Positions 57,456-64,000 of a DNA stretch of 64,000 bases are shown piece after piece (the first letter of the stretch is position 1; each line of letters starts with the position of its first letter). The stretch is from Guadua angustifolia (Eukaryota > Streptophyta > Magnoliopsida > Poales > Poaceae): positions 17,010,423-17,074,422 of the forward strand of contig CM070515.1 in NCBI GenBank assembly GCA_036346375.1. The letters run 5' to 3'. Made by a program: the position numbers and the translations under genes. Below the pieces are notes generated by a model. That model ran no database searches, was not told the origin of the DNA, and saw only the letters and a list, made by a program, of their open reading frames with translations.

Positions 57456-57487
57456 GTTCGGAGGGAGGCGGTCTGGCGCAAAGACCT

Positions 57488-58781
57488 GTGAAAAGCCTAG
57501 CCAAAGCGGAATATCCGGGCGATCACCGTGTAATCGCCACTCTTTGCCGGGAAAGTCAGTGGATGGATCCTATCCTAGCCTTTCTGCGAGACCGAGTGAG
57601 CCCCGACGATGATTCCTTAGCTGAGAAGATTGCACTCAAGGCCAAGTGCTATACTCTGGTAGGTGGGGACCTATACCGCCGGAGCAGAAATGGAATTCTA
57701 TTGAAGTGCATCACTCGGGAAGAGGGGAACGCCCTGCTCTCTGATATCCATGGAGGCATGTGCGGGAGCCATATGTCCGGCTGGACGCTTGTCGGCAAAG
57801 CATTCCGCCAAGGATTTTATTGGCCTACTACCCTCCAGGATGCTTGCGAGCTGGTGAGGAGATGCGAAGCATGCCAATTCTTCGCCAGGCAAATTCACCG
57901 ACCGCCCAAGCTCGCAGAACCATCCCGCTCTCTTGGCCGCTCGCATCAGGGGCCGATATCCCGGCTCGTTCCCACGGGCCACGGGGCTTCACCCACTTGT
58001 TCGCCGCCATCGACAAATTCACTAAGTGGGTCGGTCAAGCAAAGATATGCCATCACGGCTTCCGCTGCTATCAAGTTCATCCACGGGATCTTCACCCGCT
58101 TCGGAGTCGCCAATCGCATCATCACCGACAACGGCACTCAATTCACCAAGGCGGACTTCCTGGAGTTTTGTGAGGAGATGGGCACCAAGGTATGCTTTGC
58201 TTCGGTTGCCCATTCAAGGAGCAATGGCCAAGCTGAGCGTGCCAACGCGCTGGTATTGAGGGGCTTGAAGACCAGAGCATTTGATCGACTCCATAAGTGG
58301 GTGGCGCGGTGGACAGAAGAACTCCCGGCTGTGCTGTGGTAGCTCCGAACCACGTCTATTCGGGCGACTGGAGAAACGCCTTTCTTCCCCGGGTTCATAA
58401 AGAAGGTTGCCCTCCCGTCCGAAGTTGTCACTCACCACCGCGTGTCTCGCTGCTCAATGAGGAAGGACAAGAAGACCACCGCGAGAAGATGTCAACCTTC
58501 GAGGAGGTGGCGCGACGGGCGCCTTGCGCCGCCGCCTGCACTCAAAGAAGTCTCAAAGCGGTACCACGCCACCCAGTCTGCAAGAGGATATCGGCGAGAG
58601 GCGACTCGGGTCTTGAGAGAATCCAGACGCATGCCGGGCTTCACAAACTGTCTCCCCGGTGGGAGGGCACCTTTAAGGTGGTCTCAGTATCTTGATCCGG
58701 GGCAGTCCGGTTGGCCACTAAGGACGATCAAGAGCTGGCCAACTCCTTCAATGTGGAGTTGTTGCGAAAATTTTACCCCTA
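57488..58781 (+). pseudogene. Integrase region of the Tat-lineage gypsy element
   Basis: A zinc-binding module (IHGGMCGSH with RRCEACQFF, an HHCC pattern) precedes the catalytic core. The second acidic residue is in NRIITDNGTQFT and the Glu in NGQAERANALVLRG. The first part of the core is frameshifted between about 57930 and 58060, and TAG follows ELPAVLW at 58340, where relatives continue. Further blocks in other frames reach a final LLRKFYP-like end at about 58781. Dead copy of a retroviral-type integrase. Confidence 0.75.
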
Positions 58782-60140
58782 AAAGCTATAAGTACCCAGT
58801 AGTTCGCTATGATTGGTTGTGTGGGTGAGTTTTCCCCCGGCTGATTGGCGACTGCTGGCGGTTAGCAAAGTTGTTTGCCCTAAAGGCTTCTGTTTCATTC
58901 TCCTTGCTTGTCCCCTGGTGGATAGCCTTTCGCGGGGGTGTCATGAGTTCCAGCGGTTTGGCCGCTCCTTGTTGATCTGCGATAACACCCGGCATTCGCG
59001 TCGTGCGAGGATGGGTGACCAGGAGCGTGAGTGCGGCATGGTGACTCAAACGCGGCTCGCACACCTCGGGTTGGCTCTGCGAAGCACCGCTGACTATCAC
59101 CGCGAGCACCGCATGCCCAATACCACTCCAGGAAACCTGCTGCCTTGCCACGCAACGCCGCGAGCTGGTTCCGAATCATAAGGACCTAAGTTCCAAAGAA
59201 AGGGACCATGACATACCCACGCAAGAACTCACATTCTCTAATACATTTCCTGCATGCTTTGCGTAATACCTACTTGTGCTTTCAGTAGCTACGTGCAATC
59301 GCAGATAAAGTGCTGGAGCACTGACCTAATTCAAACATCCAAGATGGCCTCGTGGCGGCGGGCGGCAGTGGGTGACCACGCCCGCCGCGGGCAAGGCGGC
59401 AGTGGGCGACCACGCCGCCGCCAAGTGTTGGCTTCCGTGACTCGCCTGGGCTGGTCGCCGAGCTTAACTATGACAAAGATAAGTTGCTTCGCCTTGACAA
59501 GATCGACTTATCTTTCGTGATCCGCACCCTATTGGGTTGAGTTGTGCATGGTTATTCACCGCCCCGCTACCCGATGGCTCCTCGTTGATAAAAAGAAAAT
59601 GCCAGCTTTGCGTGCAAGGACGGGTGACCGAGTGCAAGTGTGGTACGGTGACTCAAACGCTGCTCAAGACACCTCGAGTTGGCTCACAAGCACCATTGGT
59701 TGTCACCATGCGAGCACCAGAGGGTCCCGATACCTCTCCGGGAGCTCTGCCTTATTTGCAACGTGCGGTCGAGTTCCAAGGGATCATAAGGATATAAGTT
59801 AGTTCCAAAGGGCGTGAGTCATTGACAACCTTGCGCAAAGACTTAAGCCTTCGCTTACCTACATCCTGCATGTTTTGCGCAATCTTCGTTCGCGTTATTG
59901 CAATCATTCAAAAAAATGTCTAAGTATCGACCTAACCTTAGTGTTTAGGTTCGCATCATAGTAAGGTCAAATGATCGCCCAATGGTTGAGTTGAGCAAAC
60001 GAATCGTAAAGCTTAACAACTAAACATGCAGGTAAAACCCAAAGGAGCTAATTTCATTACAATTGTTAAGATTGTTCTGGCATATGGGAAAGTAGGAACA
60101 AAAAAGAAATGAAGAAAACAAAAAAAAGCGGCCTGGGCCA
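58782..60140 (+). repeat. Gypsy spacer with a duplicated block
   Basis: Non-coding spacer between pol and the antisense ORF. A block of roughly 180 bp (GGGTGACC..., GGTGACTCAAACGC, ACACCTCGxGTTGGCTC, GCGAGCACC) occurs near 58990-59180 and again near 59610-59790. A short direct repeat GCGGCAGTGGG(T/C)GACCACG lies at 59365 and 59397. Confidence 0.6.
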
Positions 60141-62233
60141 TCAGTCATCATTGGCAACCTGGATGTGCCCATCATCTTCCTCGGCCTCTGGCTCCGCTGC
60201 CACCGTGTCGAGGTCCGGGCCCTCCACCGCCATCATGCCGATGACGTGTTCCGCGGCTTCGTGCACGCGCGCCTGCGCCTAGGCCTCGTCTCCCTCAATG
60301 TCGTCCGCGACGGTCATTGGGTTGAAGGCGGTGTCGCGGCTGGCGTAGCACGCCAGCACGAAGGTCGCGGTGGCCATGGCAACCTGCCGCCCTTCTTGGA
60401 CGGAGCGGGCGGCCATGGTGGCCAATAGGCCGGAGAGCGCCGTGGCAGCCCGAGTGATGCAGTGGGCGTACTGCATCGCCATGGGCTCGAGCGTCTCCCG
60501 AAGATCTACGCCCAGCGGCTCCAAGGCCCTCGCCATGCGCCGGTAAGATGGCCGGAGCATGACCGCAAGGTTGTGCAGTGCGCGACGCTGCTCCTCTGCT
60601 ATCTGCCTCTGCGTTGCCTTAGCCTCTTGCGCCCGGGTGAGCAGTGTTGCCCCGGTGGCCCTCTCTTGGGCCAGCAGCGCCTCCTTCCTTCTCCGGCCTC
60701 AGAACGCCGCCACCTGTTGAGACACGGGCTTGGCGGGTGGTGGTCGCCGAGGAGGGTGTTCGAGGTCGTGAGCGCCGCCAAGCTTCGGCAAGCGGCGCAA
60801 GACTCAGCCTGGGTGGGCGGCGGCGAGGACGACGGAGGGGGAGAGAAGTGCTAGCGCCCGTGACGCCGGCCGACCGCTTGAGCCGCCAGTCGCCTTGAGC
60901 GAAGTCTCCGTCTGCTCACATGGCGCGGATGTTCACGCGGCCGGGCACTCGACGGACGCCTCGGGGCAACTTGAAGTTGAAGGAGGTAGCTGAAACCGCA
61001 AGCCCGCTCGGCGGGCACCAGGCAGAATGGCTGGAGTCGGCGCCATCGAATTGGTGCGGCATGAGTTTGCGCCGATGAGGATGGCGCCAGGAGAGTCGGC
61101 TGTGCGGCAGCTGACGCCGGAGGAGGGGTGACGGGCGGTCGCCACCCCAGATGAAGATGCCACCGCTCCGGGCGCGCTTGGCGAAGCGGCGGAGTCTGTG
61201 GCAGCAGGAGCTTGGCCCCCGCACAGCCCGCTGGGGTCCGTGACTCGGCATCTCGAGCGACGGCCATTTGCTCAAGGCCCGATTGTCGCCCGGCCGGGTC
61301 CTAATCACTAAGGTCATGGCGGCACTACAACGGGATCGTGGAGTCCATCGCCGGAACGATTGATGATTCAAGGTGCTCTGCGAACTCCAGATCGCAGAGC
61401 GGTCGAGCCTCGGCTGGAAAGTCCAGGCCACCTGGCACTAGCGAGAGCAGCCCGGATAGCCATCTTGAGATGGCAGGGCCATCCAGATTTCCCTCGCCTA
61501 GCACAGAAAGAAGATAGGAATATTAGTTGATGGTGACCGCGAAGAGGAATATGCATTCAAAAGAAGGGCAACAGGGCTTACCGCCCGGGTACGTGTGCGT
61601 CATGTTGTCGTCCCCTGTATACTGCCATGCAGAGTGGGCACGGCGACGGAGGGGGCTGATCCTTCGAGCCACGAAATCCCGGACCACTAGCGCCCCGATC
61701 AGGCCGGCGTCCCACAACCGGTTGATGCGGGCCGCCATTGTCAGAAGCTCTGTCGTCTCCTCGACCGGTGAGCTCCAGCTTTTGCGGACTTCTACTCGCG
61801 CGCAGGGCATCCTGAGGAGGTCGACCCCGCTGTCGTCGCCGACGTAGAGCCAGTCGCTCCGCCACGTTTTCCAGTTGGATTTTGGCTTGAAGGGAATGTA
61901 GTGGGGGCCGACTCGTCGTGGAGACAAAAGTGGCATCTCCCCATGATCCCGCTGTCAAGGGAGCTGCGACAGGTGAAGAAGTAGCGGAGGAGAGGAAGGT
62001 TGGGCATCATCCCTACGAACATCTCGCAGAGGTAGGCAAAGGTGGAGAGGATGACGATGGAGTTGGGGGAGAGATAGAGATGATGGACCTCGTAGAAATG
62101 AAGGACGGTGAGGAAGAATTCAGAGAATGGCGGCACCAGGCCAGCCATAAGACCCCAGGCGAAGACGATCTCCCCTGGATTGCAGCTTGGCACGAGGGTT
62201 CTCGCGAAGGTGGAGGGAGCCCTCGGGTGCCAT
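60141..62233 (-). pseudogene. Antisense ORF of the Tat-lineage gypsy element (Transposase_28-like), spliced, frameshifted
   Basis: Minus-strand reading from ATG 62233 (MAPEGSLHLRENP) to TGA at 60141. Blocks: IVFAWGLMAGLVPPFSEFF, LYLSPNSIVILSTFAYLCE, WRSDWLYVGDDSGVDLLRM, then AAARINRLWDAGL-like INRLWDAGLIGALVV. A GT-AG intron (donor after 61582, acceptor before 61497) follows, and then a Ser/Pro-rich region and a helical C-terminus (ALEPLGVDLRETLEPMA, AFNPMTVADDIEGDEA). This matches the extra antisense gene known between integrase and the 3' LTR in Tat-type elements and annotated as a putative gypsy-type transposon protein. Its role is unknown. Frame changes near 62150 and 61930 break this copy. 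Confidence 0.65.
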
Positions 62234-62590
62234 CTTGGCGAGAAAATCCACTCTGCCCTGGCCAGCGGTGGAAGAAAGAAGAGGTTGCGCTATTGAAGCA
62301 GAAGTGAAGTTCTTTGAGCAAGGGAGATGAAAGGGCAAAGAGCAAAAAGCGCAAGAATTAGGAAACGTAAACCGCTAGATGGGGGTGTGCATATATATAG
62401 GCCCCCCACATAGACGATTCGCGAACAGGCAAAAGGACACGACGTTTCGGGTCCTAAGAAAAATCGACGGAAGTGGGGAGGACCGAGACGGTTGCGTGCT
62501 CAGAAGTGGTGGGCCCATCCAGAAACGCACTGACATTAAATGAGGTCTAAAAAGAACTGGCGCATGTTCCAGGATGGACCCGAGGGCTAC

Positions 62591-62698
62591 TGTCGGTGTA
62601 CTTTGCACCGGGGTGCCCTCTCCGCCGTAGAATAGTGGGCCCAAGAAGCGGCCTAGCCCACGTGGCGGCTTGGCGGGCGACCATGCCCTGCTCGTCGG
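62591..62698 (+). repeat. Start of the gypsy 3' LTR, truncated by a copia insertion
   Basis: TGTCGGTGTACTTTGCACC follows the polypurine-like CCGAGGGCTAC. The sequence is cut after 108 bp by the TGTAGGATCGAGG start of another LTR. Confidence 0.75.
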
Positions 62699-64000
62699 TG
62701 TAGGATCGAGGATGCGCCTAGAGGGGGTGAATAGGCGTTTATAAAATTCTACTAATAATCGCTCTTCTAAAAACAATCGCACTATTAACCCCTATGTCGA
62801 AATCTATTCAAAGGTAATGCAGAAGCGATAAATTAGATTTTGACAATTAAAGCCTAACTCAACTAGGCTCACTAGTGCACTAACTAAATTGAGTCTCTAT
62901 ACTAGAATTGCTATGTTGATCAATCAAGTAATACTAAGCAATTCTAAATACAATCAAGCATTTGAACAATATATAACAAATGTAAATACTTGAAAGTAAA
63001 AGAGACAAGAGGCAAACGATATTTTTCCGTGGTGTTCGGAGATTTGCCGATCTCCCCTAGTCCACGTTGAGGCAAGCCCAAACCCTTGGACCAGCTCCCA
63101 CTCGAGCACCCGCCTCGTTTCACTAGTCGTGGTTTTTCACGCCTTCGCGTAGGCTCAACCCGAACCTTCACAAACTTGCCGAGGCTTCTCACACCTTGAG
63201 AGCTCCCGCGCACGACGCCTATGCCGTCTAGGAGTCGGCAACCTCCAAGAGTAACAAGCCGCTCCTCGCTTGAACTTCACCGAGCCCAACACATGCGCTT
63301 CCGGTGATCACCAAGTGCAACACATGCACAAGAACTCCCTCAAGTGCAACACATGCACAAGAGGCTCTCAAACCACTCCCTAATTGCAACACATGCAATT
63401 AGTGCTCACACTTAAGCTCAATAAGCAAAGGGAGAAGAGCAACACATGCAAATACCTCCCACACACCAGCAACACCCCTGCCCAAGCCCTCCAAGGGGTC
63501 TATTTATGCCCCACCAAAGAAAACTAGCCGTTGGGGGCAATCCATCGAATTCGGAGAGAGAGGTCATATCAAGCACGCAAAGCCCAGATGACCGCCTCAC
63601 AAGCCAACGGCTAGAAAACTAGCCAGTTGTTCGAAAACCCATTATACCGCCTCTTGGCTTGCAGAGATGATGAGACATGGTTGCAGATGATGGCTCGGGG
63701 CCGGTCATACCGCCCAACCTCAGCGCCAAACAACCCTTTCTGGAAAAATCACACCGCACGGGGGCCGATCGTACCGCCCGGCCGATATGACCGCAAGGGG
63801 TGCGGTCATACCGCCCCCACTGACTTCAAATGCAGATTTTCGCGCAATCTTTTCACCAAAGATCCAAATGCTATTCTTTGAGCTATTAGATGATCAACAC
63901 ATGATCATACACTCGTGCAAAACACATTTGCACCAATTTAACCCATGCTTAAAGAATTTCAACCAAATTGCAAAAATACATTTCGTAATCAACTCAAGAA
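62699..64000 (+). mobile_element. LTR of a SIRE/Maximus-like Ty1/copia element, continuing past the window
   Basis: It starts TGTAGGATCGAGGATGCGCC, then AGAGGGGGTGAATAGGCG, the characteristic LTR opening of this copia group in grasses. Inside are GCAACACATGCA repeats (63280-63450) and a cluster of GGTCATACCGCCC-type near-palindromes (63690-63815). No internal domain is reached before the window ends. Confidence 0.75.

Noticed and set aside
59008..59025. AGGATGGGTGACC resembles the internal promoter box of plant 5S rRNA.
   Set aside because: Only about 13 bases match. The other 5S boxes are absent nearby and the block belongs to a duplicated gypsy spacer, so chance or distant origin is more likely than a 5S gene.
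1..64000. CRISPR arrays, bacterial operons, phage or plasmid origins.
   Set aside because: None seen. Spliced genes, plant gene families and plant retrotransposons across the whole window show eukaryotic nuclear DNA; the tandem repeats lack the regular repeat-spacer form.

Overview
This window is nuclear DNA of a grass (Poaceae). I read it as panicoid from the GC-rich first exons, the introns and the kinds of transposable element, but I could not check the species. Real genes are sparse and are separated by nested retrotransposons and MITEs. There is no prokaryotic content, and no CRISPR array or operon.

Genes, left to right: (1) the 5' part of an unrecognised membrane-protein gene leaving the left edge (minus strand, 1-437); (2) an intronless trihelix transcription factor (minus, 5645-6553); (3) a small unrecognised two-exon reading frame (plus, 12194-12603); (4) a five-exon class II DAHP synthase, the entry enzyme of the shikimate pathway (plus, 13936-17295), with no in-frame ATG in its first exon; (5) a fifteen-exon NSUN2/TRM4-type RNA cytosine-5 methyltransferase (plus, 18805-29235), with a one-base deletion in exon 5; (6) a broken CHX cation/H+ exchanger in two pieces (minus, 29768-30565 and 38247-39070); (7) a broken ABCC transporter fragment (minus, 39958-40668); (8) an apparently intact five-exon plant cysteine oxidase (minus, 42384-43599). 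Genes 2, 4, 5 and 8 are unrelated housekeeping or regulatory genes, as expected in a plant chromosome.

Repeats: 0.9-5.5 kb holds a MITE, a decayed LINE and several tandem arrays. 10.0-11.7 kb is a copia-type LTR remnant. The 4.1-kb intron 11 of the methyltransferase carries a retroelement whose relative lies inverted at 46-48.3 kb. The CHX pseudogene is split by a nested tower: copia pol remnant, MITE, and a complete non-autonomous Ty3/gypsy element (32345-36497) inside CACTA-like ends, inside a copia LTR element. 45.1-45.9 kb is an LTR-like segment and 52.1-53.2 kb a nested MITE cluster.

From 53.3 kb to the right edge lies a complex Tat-lineage Ty3/gypsy region. A chimeric unit of about 2.4 kb (non-element DNA, LTR start, then RNase H domains) is tandemly duplicated. 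It is followed by integrase, a spacer, a spliced antisense ORF and a 3' LTR start, which is cut by a SIRE/Maximus-like copia LTR running off the window.

I did not find an obviously new functional system. The best leads are the duplicated chimeric gypsy unit, the long perfect hairpin just upstream of the methyltransferase, the start-codon problem in DAHP synthase, the exon 5 frameshift, and the clustered transporter gene fragments.
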